Positions 25,098-33,571 of a DNA stretch of 64,000 nt are shown here, piece after piece. Position numbers and translations under genes: made by a program. Every line of letters starts with the position of its first letter. The first letter of the stretch is position 1. Under the pieces are notes generated by a model, which was given only the letters and a program-made list of their open reading frames with translations, was not told the DNA's origin and made no database searches. The DNA comes from Streptomyces hiroshimensis (GTDB taxonomy: Bacteria; Actinomycetota; Actinomycetes; Streptomycetales; Streptomycetaceae). The stretch spans positions 21,705 to 85,704 of the forward strand of contig NZ_BMUT01000022.1 in the NCBI RefSeq assembly GCF_014650335.1, given 5' to 3'.

Positions 25098-26558
25098 TCA
25101 TTGCCAGCTGATCAGCCGCTGCGGATTCTCCAGCACGGCGGCCGTATCGGCCAGCACCTTCGAACCGAGCTCGCCGTCGACCATGCGGTGGTCGAAGGAG
25201 AGCGCCAGCGTCGTCACCTGGCGCGGCTTGACCTTGCCCTTGTGCACCCACGGCTGCAGCTTGATCGCACCGACGGCCAGGATCGCGGACTCGCCCGGGT
25301 TGAGGATGGGCGTGCCGGTGTCGACGCCGAAGACGCCCACGTTGGTGATGGTGACCGTGCCGCCGGACATGGCCGCCGGGCTCGTCTTCCCCTCGCGGGC
25401 GGTCGCCACCAGCTCCGACAGCGCCGTGGACAGCTCGGGGAGCGTCTTGGCGCCGGCGTCCTTGATGTTCGGCACGATCAGCCCGCGCGGCGTGGCCGCC
25501 GCGATGCCCAGGTTCACATAGCCCTTGCGGACGATCTCCTGGTTCTCCTCGTCCCACGACGCGTTCACGTCCGGGTTCCGCTTGATCGCGACGAGGAACG
25601 CCTTCGCGACGAGCAGGAGCGGGTTGATCCGCAGACCCGCCATGTCCGGGTCTTCCTTGAGCTTCTGGACGAGCTTCATCGTGCGGGTGACGTCGACGGT
25701 GACGAACTCCGTGACGTGCGGCGCAGTGAAGGCGCTCGCGACCATCGCCTGGGCGGTGGCCTTGCGGACGCCCTTGACCGGGATCCGCGTCTCGCGCGCG
25801 GCGAGGTCCGTCACGGCCGCGGGCACCCCCGCGACGGCCGCCGGCTCCTCCGCGACCGGGGCAGTCGCGGCCGAGGCGGCGGCGTGGACGTCTTCGCGGG
25901 TCACGATGCCGTCGGCACCGGACGGCACGACGGAGGCGAGATCGACCCCGAGGTCCTTGGCGAGCTTGCGCACGGGGGGCTTGGCGAGGGGGCGGGGGCC
26001 CGCCGGCGAAATCTTTTCGGCCGCGGTGCCGGGCACTATGGGCGCGGGTTCTGCGGCCGCAGGGGTGCCGGCCACGCCCGGGGCCGGACGCCCGTTGAGC
26101 TCGGCCTGGACGGCGGCGGCCACCGGGGAAGCCGCCTGCTGCGCAGGCTGCTTACGCGCGCGCCGCTTCGTGGACGACGGCGCCGCCCCGTAACCGACGA
26201 GCACGGCCTGCCGCCCCTGCGGCTCCTCGGGCTCGGCGGCGACCGGCGCAGCGGCCGGTGCGCTCTGCTCCGGCGCAGCCGGCCCCGCTCCCGGCTGGGT
26301 GTCCACCGAGATGATCACCTGGCCGACGTCGACCGTCGTCCCCTCGGGGAACCGCAGCTCGTGCACGACCCCGTCGAACGGGATCGGCAGCTCCACGGCG
26401 GCCTTGGCCGTCTCGACCTCGCACACCACCTGCCCGTCGGCGACGGTGTCGCCGACGGCCACGTACCACTTGAGGATCTCGGCCTCGGTGAGTCCCTCGC
26501 CCACGTCGGGCATCTTGAACTCGCGGAAGCGCTGGTCGTTCGCGGTCCTTGCAGTCAT
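25098..26558 (-). CDS. bkdC: Branched-chain 2-oxoacid dehydrogenase E2 (dihydrolipoyl acyltransferase), copy 1
   Basis: A 486-residue E2 subunit that forms the core of the branched-chain 2-oxoacid dehydrogenase complex and transfers acyl groups to CoA. The lipoyl domain is at about 10-90 with the lipoylated Lys52 in EVETAKAAVEL. An Ala/Pro linker follows. The E1/E3-binding domain is near 200 (PPVRKLAKDLGVDL), and the catalytic domain ends with SFDHRMVDG, which holds the active-site His and Asp. The complex makes isobutyryl-, isovaleryl- and 2-methylbutyryl-CoA, which serve as branched fatty-acid and polyketide starters in Streptomyces. It is the last gene of a three-gene operon. No E3 gene is present in the window. 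Confidence 0.95.
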   Translation of the reverse strand: MTARTANDQRFREFKMPDVGEGLTEAEILKWYVAVGDTVADGQVVCEVETAKAAVELPIPFDGVVHELRFPEGTTVDVGQVIISVDTQPGAGPAAPEQSAPAAAPVAAEPEEPQGRQAVLVGYGAAPSSTKRRARKQPAQQAASPVAAAVQAELNGRPAPGVAGTPAAAEPAPIVPGTAAEKISPAGPRPLAKPPVRKLAKDLGVDLASVVPSGADGIVTREDVHAAASAATAPVAEEPAAVAGVPAAVTDLAARETRIPVKGVRKATAQAMVASAFTAPHVTEFVTVDVTRTMKLVQKLKEDPDMAGLRINPLLLVAKAFLVAIKRNPDVNASWDEENQEIVRKGYVNLGIAAATPRGLIVPNIKDAGAKTLPELSTALSELVATAREGKTSPAAMSGGTVTITNVGVFGVDTGTPILNPGESAILAVGAIKLQPWVHKGKVKPRQVTTLALSFDHRMVDGELGSKVLADTAAVLENPQRLISWQ

Positions 26559-26581
26559 GGTCACGACTCTCCTCAAACCCC

Positions 26582-27561
<980 letters not shown>

Positions 27562-27562
<1 letters not shown>

Positions 27563-28713
27563 CAGTGGCTCTCCTCGGCGAACGAAGCCTGGTAGGCGGC
27601 GAACTGGGCGCGCTCCTCGTCGACGAGGGCGTGGCCGTCGGCGTAGATGTTGTCGAAGATCGCCATGTCGTCGGGGTCCGGCATGGTGCGGACGCGGTCG
27701 CGCACGTGCTTGGCGAGCTCGTCGGCCTCGGTCTCCAGGGCGGCGAAGAAGGCCTCGTCGGCGTGGCCCTCGCGCTCCAGGTACGCGCGCAGGCGCGCGA
27801 TGGGGTCCTTGGCCTCCCACAGCTCGCGCTCCTCGTCGCGGCGGTAGCGCGTCGGGTCGTCGGAGGTGGTGTGGGCGCCCATGCGGTACGTGAAGGCCTC
27901 GATCAGCATCGGGCCCTGGCCGGTGCGGGCCCGGTCGAGGGCGGCCTTGGTGACGGCGAGGCAGGCGAGGACGTCGTTGCCGTCGACGCGGACGCCGGGG
28001 AAGCCGTAGCCCTGCGCGCGCTGGTAGAGCGGGACGCGGGTCTGCTTCTCGGTGGGCTCGGAGATGGCCCACTGGTTGTTCTGGCAGAAGAAGACCACCG
28101 GGGCGTTGTAGACGGCCGCGAAGGTGAACGCCTCGGCCACGTCGCCCTGGCTGGAGGCGCCGTCGCCGAAGTAGGCGATGACGGCGGAGTCGGCGCCGTC
28201 CTTGGTGATCCCCATGGCGTAACCGGTCGCGTGCAGCGCCTGCGAGCCGATGACGATCGTGTAGAGGTGGAAGTTGTTCTCGTTGGGGTCCCAGCCGCCG
28301 TTGTTCACGCCGCGGAACATGCCCAGGAGGTTGGTGGGGTCGACCCCGCGGCACCAGGCGACGCCGTGCTCGCGGTAGGTCGGGAAGACGTAGTCGTCCG
28401 GGCGTGTCGCCCGGCCGGAGCCGATCTGGGCGGCCTCCTGGCCCAGCAGGGAGGCCCACAGGCCCAGTTCGCCCTGGCGCTGCAGCGTGGTCGCCTCGGC
28501 GTCGAACCGGCGGGTCAGCACCATGTCGCGGTACAGGCCACGCAGTTCCTCGGCGGTCAGGTCGATGGAGTAGTCGGGGTGCTCGACCCGCTCGCCCTCC
28601 GGCGTCAGCAGCTGTACGAGCTCGGGCTCGCCTGCCGCCTTGGCGGTCTTGGCGCCGGCGCGCTTGCTGCCGCCGCGGCGCGGCTTGCGCGCGGCAGTGC
28701 TGTCCACAGTCAC
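27562..28713 (-). CDS. bkdA: Branched-chain 2-oxoacid dehydrogenase E1 alpha, copy 1
   Basis: A 383-residue alpha subunit of the E1 decarboxylase. A basic, Ala/Lys-rich N-terminal tail of about 40 residues precedes the conserved YRDMVLTRRFD. The thiamine-diphosphate motif is GDGASSQGDVAEAFTFAAVY ending in QNN. The phosphorylation-loop region is HTTSDDPTRYRRDEE. The start is GTG 28713 behind GGAGGAG. First gene of the bkdABC operon. The upstream 345 bp carry a 14-bp dyad at 28933, a candidate control site, and separate it from the divergent response regulator. Confidence 0.95.
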
Positions 28714-29058
28714 GTGTGCTCCTCCGTCTGTCCGGCCCCCGGGGTCGCCGGCGGCCAGAGGGGGTTCCCCCGCCGTGAGGCAGGAGAATGCTCGCTCGAT
28801 CCCCGACGGCACACGGGGTGGGTGTGCCGAGGCCGGAACCGGGCGTGACAGGCGCCCCGGCGAAAGGCCTGCAATAAGCACGTTACCCAGAAGGCCGCAT
28901 TCCTGCGAAACCCCGCCTGACCTGCAATTTTGCTTGGATTTCCAAGTAAATCGAGAAAGCGGGGCGACGCTCCTGGTCACGACCTTGTGAGCACAGCCCG
29001 TGCGGGCTGCCGGAACGACGGCACGTTATCCCGGAGGACAAGAGCAGGGGAAGACTCG
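28714..29058. other. Divergent promoter region between bkdA (copy 1) and the response regulator
   Basis: 345 bp with the most AT-rich sequence at about 28915-28955 (CAATTTTGCTTGGATTTCC). The only clear element is the CTTGGA/TCCAAG dyad at 28933. No small gene of good composition was seen. Confidence 0.55.
28933..28946. promoter_or_regulatory. Candidate operator for the first bkd operon
   Basis: CTTGGA TT TCCAAG, perfect 6-bp arms. It lies in the AT-rich patch between the divergent bkdA and response-regulator genes. Lrp/AsnC proteins such as BkdR favour sites of this sort, but the link is inference. Confidence 0.45.
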
Positions 29059-29736
29059 GTGTGTGAGACTGGCCCTGTGCCCGAACAAGGAAAAATCACG
29101 GTATTTCTGCTCGATGACCACGAGGTCGTCCGGCGCGGGGTGCACGAGATGCTCTCCGTCGAGGCCGACATCGAGGTCGTCGGGGAGGCCGGTACGGCCG
29201 CCGACGCACTGGTGCGCATTCCGGCCGTGCGGCCGGACGTCGCAGTTCTGGACGTTCGCCTTCCGGATGGCAGTGGCGTCGAAGTCTGCCGGGAAATCCG
29301 ATCGCAGGATGAGCACATCAAATGCCTGATGCTCACCTCCTTCGCCGATGACGAGGCACTCTTCGACGCGATCATGGCGGGCGCGTCCGGTTACGTACTG
29401 AAAGCCATTCGTGGCAATGAGTTGCTCGCCGCCGTGCGGGACGTGGCGGCCGGGAAATCCCTGCTCGACCCCGTGGCGACGGCGCGGGTGCTGGAGCGGC
29501 TGCGCAGCGGCAAGGAGCCCAAGGGCGACGACCGCCTCGCGAGCCTCACCGACCAGGAGCGCCGGATCCTGGACCTGATCGGCGAGGGCCTGACCAACCG
29601 CGTGATCGGCGAGCGGCTGCATCTGGCCGAAAAGACGATCAAGAACTACGTCTCCAGCCTGCTCTCCAAGCTCGGCATGGAGCGGCGCTCCCAGGCGGCG
29701 GCGTACGTGGCCCGGCTGCAGGCCGAGAAGCGGTGA
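29059..29736 (+). CDS. NarL/DevR-family response regulator (orphan)
   Basis: A 225-residue regulator. The receiver domain (about 12-130) has the acidic pair DD at 19-20, the phosphoacceptor Asp65 in LDVRLPDGSG, LTSF and YVLKA with the conserved Lys. The LuxR/GerE HTH follows (LTDQERRILDLIGEGLTNRV, then KTIKNYVSSLLSKLGMERR). No histidine kinase is adjacent. From memory, an orphan response regulator also sits beside the bkd operon in S. coelicolor (SCO3818). The GTG at 29059 follows AGGGGAAG; a GTG at 29077 is an alternative. A DevR-like dyad lies just downstream at 29758. Confidence 0.93.
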   Translation: MCETGPVPEQGKITVFLLDDHEVVRRGVHEMLSVEADIEVVGEAGTAADALVRIPAVRPDVAVLDVRLPDGSGVEVCREIRSQDEHIKCLMLTSFADDEALFDAIMAGASGYVLKAIRGNELLAAVRDVAAGKSLLDPVATARVLERLRSGKEPKGDDRLASLTDQERRILDLIGEGLTNRVIGERLHLAEKTIKNYVSSLLSKLGMERRSQAAAYVARLQAEKR

Positions 29737-29757
29737 ACGTACGGTAAACCGGTGATT

Positions 29758-29773
29758 CGGGACCAATGTCCCG
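29758..29773. promoter_or_regulatory. DevR/DosR-box-like dyad upstream of the flavin-binding gene
   Basis: CGGGAC CAAT GTCCCG, a perfect 6-4-6 dyad, 57 bp upstream of the next gene. The GGGAC...GTCCC core resembles the DevR/DosR boxes known in actinobacteria. The gene just upstream encodes a regulator of that subfamily and the gene just downstream a typical dormancy-regulon product. Confidence 0.5.
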
Positions 29774-29775
29774 GG

Positions 29776-29799
29776 CTATAGGGGCGGGTGCCCCTATAG
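29776..29799. promoter_or_regulatory. Perfect 10-bp hairpin between response regulator and flavin-binding gene
   Basis: CTATAGGGGC GGGT GCCCCTATAG. It may terminate the response-regulator transcript, or act as an operator, since it is 40 bp from the end of that gene and 30 bp from the next start. Confidence 0.6.
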
Positions 29800-29829
29800 A
29801 CGGGTGGGGCAGGCGTGCACAGTGGTGCC

Positions 29830-30264
29830 ATGCTCTCCGCGCAGCCCGACCGACACCGAGCCCTCGAACTGCTCGACCGCACCCCCTACGGCCGCCTTTC
29901 GGTCAGCATGCGCGCACTCCCCTTCGTCACCGTCGCCCGCCACATCGTCTCCGGCGAGAGCGTCCTGCTCCGCCTGCACGGCGACTTCGGCTACGCCCAG
30001 GCCTGCGACGGCAACGTCGTCGCGTACGGCGCCGACAACCTGAGCGACCGGCGCGAGGGCGACGAGGCGGTGTGGACGGTGCAATTCGTCGGCACGGCGC
30101 GCCTCTTCGTCCCCTCCGGAGACGACCTGGAGCGCTTCGGGCGGCCGCCCCGTACGGCGGACGCGGCGCCCTTCCGTGCCGAATACCTGTGCATCGAACC
30201 GCAGTTCATCACCCTGCATCACCTCGAAGGGGTCCCCGCGCGACAGGCCGCGCACTCAGCGTGA
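29830..30264 (+). CDS. Pyridoxamine 5'-phosphate oxidase-like flavin-binding protein
   Basis: A 144-residue split-barrel flavoprotein-like protein. Family pattern: RALELLDRTPYGRLSVSMRA, LPFVTVARHIVSGESVLLRL, VVAYGADN, WTVQFVGTARLF and the terminal FRAEYLCIEPQFITLHHLEG. Such proteins bind FMN or F420, and several belong to hypoxia/dormancy regulons in actinobacteria. Substrate unknown. The ATG at 29830 gives the MLSAQPDRHRALELL start; GTG 29815 would add five residues. It lies behind the DevR-like box and a hairpin, and is 15 bp from the phosphotransferase gene. Confidence 0.88.
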   Translation: MLSAQPDRHRALELLDRTPYGRLSVSMRALPFVTVARHIVSGESVLLRLHGDFGYAQACDGNVVAYGADNLSDRREGDEAVWTVQFVGTARLFVPSGDDLERFGRPPRTADAAPFRAEYLCIEPQFITLHHLEGVPARQAAHSA

Positions 30265-30279
30265 TCTAACATTTGGGAC

Positions 30280-31419
30280 GTGCCACGCTCACTTGTCACC
30301 GATGTCCCGCCCGACGCCGCACCCGACATCGGACCTGACACCGGACCTGACACCGGGCCTGACACCGGCACGCTGCGCACCCTGCTGCGCCGCTACGACC
30401 GGGCCGGCCGGCTGGTCTCCTGCACGCCCCTCACCCAGGGCCTCCTCAACCGCGGCTACCGCCTCACCACCACCCGCGGCAGCTTCTTCCTCAAGCACCA
30501 CCTCGACGGCGACCAGGCCGCCATCGCCCGCCAGCACGGCGTCACCCTGCGCCTGGCCGCCCTCGGCCTGCCCGTCGCCCCGCCGGTCGCCCGCACCGAC
30601 GGCACCACCGTCACCGTCCTCGGCGGCCGCTGCTACGCCCTCCACCCGTGGGTCGACGGCCGCCACCGCGACGGCGGCGAACTGACCCGCACCCAGTCGC
30701 GCAAGCTCGGCGCCCTCCTCGGCCACGTCCACACCTGCCTGGCGAAGGTCTGCCGCGAGGAGCCCCCCGACGGCCCGGCGGGGCTCACAGAAGGCCCTGG
30801 AGGGGCCTCTGAGGGCCCCGGAGGGGCCGGACGGCCCGCAGACGCCTCCGCGGACCCCCAGGACACCTACGCCCTCATCGAGGAGCTTCTCGGGCTCGTA
30901 CGCCGCGGCAGGGGCAGCCGCCCGCGCGACTCCTTCGACGAACTCGCCGAACACCGGCTGATCGAACGCCGCGCCCTGCTGGAGCGCCACGCCCACCGCC
31001 GCCCAGCCGACGGCACCGCCCCCGGCTGGGTGCACGGCGACTTCCACCCGCTCAACCTGCTCTACCGCGGCGGCGAACCCGCCGCGATCGTCGACTGGGA
31101 CCGGCTGGGCGTACAGCCCCGCGCCGAGGAGGCCGTCCGCGCCGCCGTCATCTTCTTCCTGCGCCCCGACGGCACCCTGGACCTCGCGAAGATACGCCCG
31201 TACGCGCGCGCGTACCGGCGGGCGAGCGGAGCGGACCCCGCCGAGCTGGGCGCGGCCGTGCACCGGGTGTGGTGGGAGCGGCTGAACGACTTCTGGATGC
31301 TGCGCTGGCGCTACCAACTGGGCGACCACCGCGCGGATCCCGGCTTCCCGGCCTCGGCGGCGCTGACGGTGTGGTGGACGCGCTCGTACGAGGCGGTGCG
31401 GGACGCGTTCACGGAGTGA
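30280..31419 (+). CDS. Aminoglycoside phosphotransferase-like (APH/choline kinase fold) protein
   Basis: A 379-residue kinase-fold protein from GTG 30280. The N-terminus has a tandem GPDTGPDTGPDTG caused by a 12-bp repeat, then TQGLLNRGYRLTTTRGSFFLKHH with the ATP-binding Lys. The catalytic loop is WVHGDFHPLNLLYRG and the metal site AAIVDWDRLGV. Another low-complexity Gly/Pro/Ala insertion (near 165-190) separates the lobes. Substrate could be a sugar, homoserine or choline; the sequence does not decide. It probably follows the flavin-binding gene in one transcript and is closed by the hairpin at 31461. Confidence 0.87.
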   Translation: MPRSLVTDVPPDAAPDIGPDTGPDTGPDTGTLRTLLRRYDRAGRLVSCTPLTQGLLNRGYRLTTTRGSFFLKHHLDGDQAAIARQHGVTLRLAALGLPVAPPVARTDGTTVTVLGGRCYALHPWVDGRHRDGGELTRTQSRKLGALLGHVHTCLAKVCREEPPDGPAGLTEGPGGASEGPGGAGRPADASADPQDTYALIEELLGLVRRGRGSRPRDSFDELAEHRLIERRALLERHAHRRPADGTAPGWVHGDFHPLNLLYRGGEPAAIVDWDRLGVQPRAEEAVRAAVIFFLRPDGTLDLAKIRPYARAYRRASGADPAELGAAVHRVWWERLNDFWMLRWRYQLGDHRADPGFPASAALTVWWTRSYEAVRDAFTE

Positions 31420-31420
31420 G

Positions 31421-31462
31421 CAGGTGCACGACTGCAGGTGCACGACTGCAGGTGCACGACTG
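31421..31462 (+). repeat. Three exact tandem copies of a 14-bp unit
   Basis: CAGGTGCACGACTG repeated three times without mismatch, starting 2 bp after the phosphotransferase stop and running into the terminator stem. The GTGCAC in each unit is itself palindromic. Confidence 0.95.
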
Positions 31463-31493
31463 AGGGCACCCAATGCCGCATTGGGTGCCCTCA
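31461..31493 (+). terminator. Bidirectional terminator between the phosphotransferase and kinase genes
   Basis: A perfect 14-bp stem (TGAGGGCACCCAAT with ATTGGGTGCCCTCA) with a 5-nt loop, between convergent genes. Confidence 0.92.
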
Positions 31494-31520
31494 AGTACTT
31501 GTCGCCGTCCGCCGGCCGGA

Positions 31521-33185
31521 TCAGGTGCCCGGGGTCGTCCCCGTGCCGCCCTGGCCGGCGGCGGTGCCGACGGTGCCGGACTGCCCGGCCGTGGTGCCCG
31601 TGGTGGTGCCGGTGCTGCCGGACTGGCCCGTGGTGGTGCCGGGCTTGTTGTCGCCGCCGCCGGTGGACGGCTTGCTCGACGGGTCGGGCTGGGTCGACGG
31701 GTCCGTCGAGGGCGGGGCGCTGGACGGCGGCGCGGACGTCCCGTGCGACGGCTTGCGCCGGCCGGTGCCCTCGTCGGTGTCCGTGGTGTCGTCCTCGCTG
31801 TCCGAACCGCGCTGACGGCCCGTGTCACCCGTGGTGCCGTTGTGGCCCGGGGTGGGGGACTTCTGGGCGTCGGGGCTCTGCGAGCCGGAGGGGCCGGGGG
31901 TGGACGGGCCGACGGAGTTCTTGTCCTTCGACGGCTTCTGCCCCGTGCCGCCGCTCGTCTGGAACGCCTTCAGCGCGTACACCGCGCCCGCCACCAGCAC
32001 GATCGCCACCACGGCGGCGATGAGCAGCATCTTGCCCTTGCCGCCGCCCTGGCCACGGCCGCCGTTGCCGCCGTAGCCGTCGAAACCGCCGTCGTCGCCG
32101 TGGCGGGGCGGCAGTATCGGCTGCGCCGAGGTGCCGCCGCCGTGCTGCGGGCGCTGCATGGCGGTGGTGTGCTGGCCGCCGACGGCGCCCATCACCTGCG
32201 TGGCACCGCCGATGTGGTCGATGGGGCCCGTGTCCCAGGCGCCGGTGTGGGCGCCCGCGTCGTGCAGCATCTGCAGCGCGTACTGGACCAGGCCGCGCAT
32301 CTCCTCGGCGCTCTGGAACCGGTCGTCCGGGTCCTTGGCGAGGGAGCGCATGACCAGGCCGTCGAGCTCCGGCGGCACGCTGCCGAGGACCTGCGAGGGC
32401 GGCACCGGCATGTCCTGGACGTGCTGGTAGACGACCGAGAGCGGGGTCTCGCCGGTGAACGGCGGACGCAGCGCCAGCAGTTCGTAGAGCAGGCAGCCGG
32501 TGGCGTAGAGGTCCGAGCGGGCGTCGACGGTCTTGCCGAGGGCCTGCTCGGGCGAGAGGTACTGCGGGGTGCCCATGACCATGCCGGTCTGGGTCATGGT
32601 GGAGGCCGCGCCGTGCAGGGCACGGGCGATGCCGAAGTCCATGACCTTGACCGCGCCGCTGTTGGTGATGATCACGTTGGCGGGCTTGATGTCACGGTGC
32701 ACGATGCCGTGCTGGTGGCTGTAGGCCAGGGCCTCCAGCACGCCGGAGACGATGATGAGCGCCTGCTCGGGCGGCGGGGCATCGGCGTTGAGCAACAGGT
32801 CGCGGATGGTGCGGCCTTCAACCAGCTCCATGACGATGTACGGCACGACGTTGCGGCCGACGGTGTCCTCGCCGGAGTCGTAAACGGCGACGACCGCGTG
32901 GTGGTTGAGCCCGGCGACCGACTGCGCCTCGCGCGTGAAGCGGGCCTTGGACACCGGGTCCTCGGCGAGGTCGGCGCGGAGCAGCTTCACCGCGACCGTA
33001 CGGCCCAGGCGGACGTCCTCGGCGGCGAAGACCTCGGCCATGCCGCCGCGGCCCAGCCTGTGCGTGAGGCGGTAGCGGCCGTCCCCGACGAGCCCTCCGT
33101 TACCCCACATTTCCGGCACATCGGGCATTCCGCCCTCGTTGGCGTCAGGGTCGGACGGACCCTGGGCGCTCTGCGTCTGTGCCAT
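31521..33185 (-). CDS. Membrane Ser/Thr protein kinase (Hanks type)
   Basis: A 554-residue kinase. Catalytic domain at about 38-300: glycine loop LGRGGMAEVF, Lys in VAVKLL, catalytic loop HRDIKPANV, DFG in MDFGIARAL, and GTPQYLSPEQAL. A Gly/Gln-rich juxtamembrane linker leads to one transmembrane helix near 380 (LLIAAVVAIVLVAGAVYAL). The extracellular part is about 160 residues of Ser/Thr/Gly/Pro low complexity, without recognisable PASTA domains, ending in repeated GTTTGQSGS-like units. The start is ATG 33185. It is divergent from a second kinase with the same fold, an arrangement typical of Streptomyces. Likely a sensor of the envelope state; targets unknown. Confidence 0.94.
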   Translation of the reverse strand: MAQTQSAQGPSDPDANEGGMPDVPEMWGNGGLVGDGRYRLTHRLGRGGMAEVFAAEDVRLGRTVAVKLLRADLAEDPVSKARFTREAQSVAGLNHHAVVAVYDSGEDTVGRNVVPYIVMELVEGRTIRDLLLNADAPPPEQALIIVSGVLEALAYSHQHGIVHRDIKPANVIITNSGAVKVMDFGIARALHGAASTMTQTGMVMGTPQYLSPEQALGKTVDARSDLYATGCLLYELLALRPPFTGETPLSVVYQHVQDMPVPPSQVLGSVPPELDGLVMRSLAKDPDDRFQSAEEMRGLVQYALQMLHDAGAHTGAWDTGPIDHIGGATQVMGAVGGQHTTAMQRPQHGGGTSAQPILPPRHGDDGGFDGYGGNGGRGQGGGKGKMLLIAAVVAIVLVAGAVYALKAFQTSGGTGQKPSKDKNSVGPSTPGPSGSQSPDAQKSPTPGHNGTTGDTGRQRGSDSEDDTTDTDEGTGRRKPSHGTSAPPSSAPPSTDPSTQPDPSSKPSTGGGDNKPGTTTGQSGSTGTTTGTTAGQSGTVGTAAGQGGTGTTPGT

Positions 33186-33484
33186 CAGTCCTCGCCGTCG
33201 TGTCTGGCCGCGTCGCGCGGAAGGCGCTGCGGTGGGAAAACGGTCTTCCGCTAAGGCACGCTACAGGTTCCACGGCGCGCGCCGGTCCGGGATGGACGCG
33301 CTATCAAACCCGCACGGGCCTGGGCAAGGCAAATTCCGTGACGTCTTGTCTCGCATCCCGTCACGGAACGGGCACGCGGCTTGACGTGCCCGCGGCCTGG
33401 GGCAGACTTGGCCGAGATATATCGACAGAACCGACGGAACGGGGCCGCACGGATCACCGTACGGATCCCGGACCGGCGGACCAT
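33186..33484. other. Divergent kinase promoter region
   Basis: About 300 bp between the leftward kinase and the leader ORF of the rightward kinase. AT-rich patches near 33405-33430 (GGCCGAGATATATCGACAG) are the best promoter candidates for the rightward kinase. No other gene is supported. Confidence 0.5.
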
Positions 33485-33571
33485 ATGCCGAATCACATGC
33501 CAAACCGTATGCCGAACCGAATGCCGGAACGTATGCCAGGCAGTGCGCCCAAGGGGGAAGAGGAACGATGA
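33485..33571 (+). CDS. Repetitive leader ORF coupled to the downstream kinase
   Basis: A 28-residue ORF reading MPNH MPNR MPNR MPER MPGS, then APKGEEER. It consists of five tetrapeptide units from a 12-bp tandem repeat (33485-33544). Its TGA stop overlaps the ATG of the kinase gene at 33568 (ATGA), and its last codons contain the GGGGGAAGAGG that is the kinase ribosome site. A CGGA stretch precedes its ATG. This geometry suggests translational coupling of the kinase to a leader peptide, although the repeat could also be a chance expansion of noncoding DNA. No homologue is known to me. Confidence 0.4.
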   Translation: MPNHMPNRMPNRMPERMPGSAPKGEEER

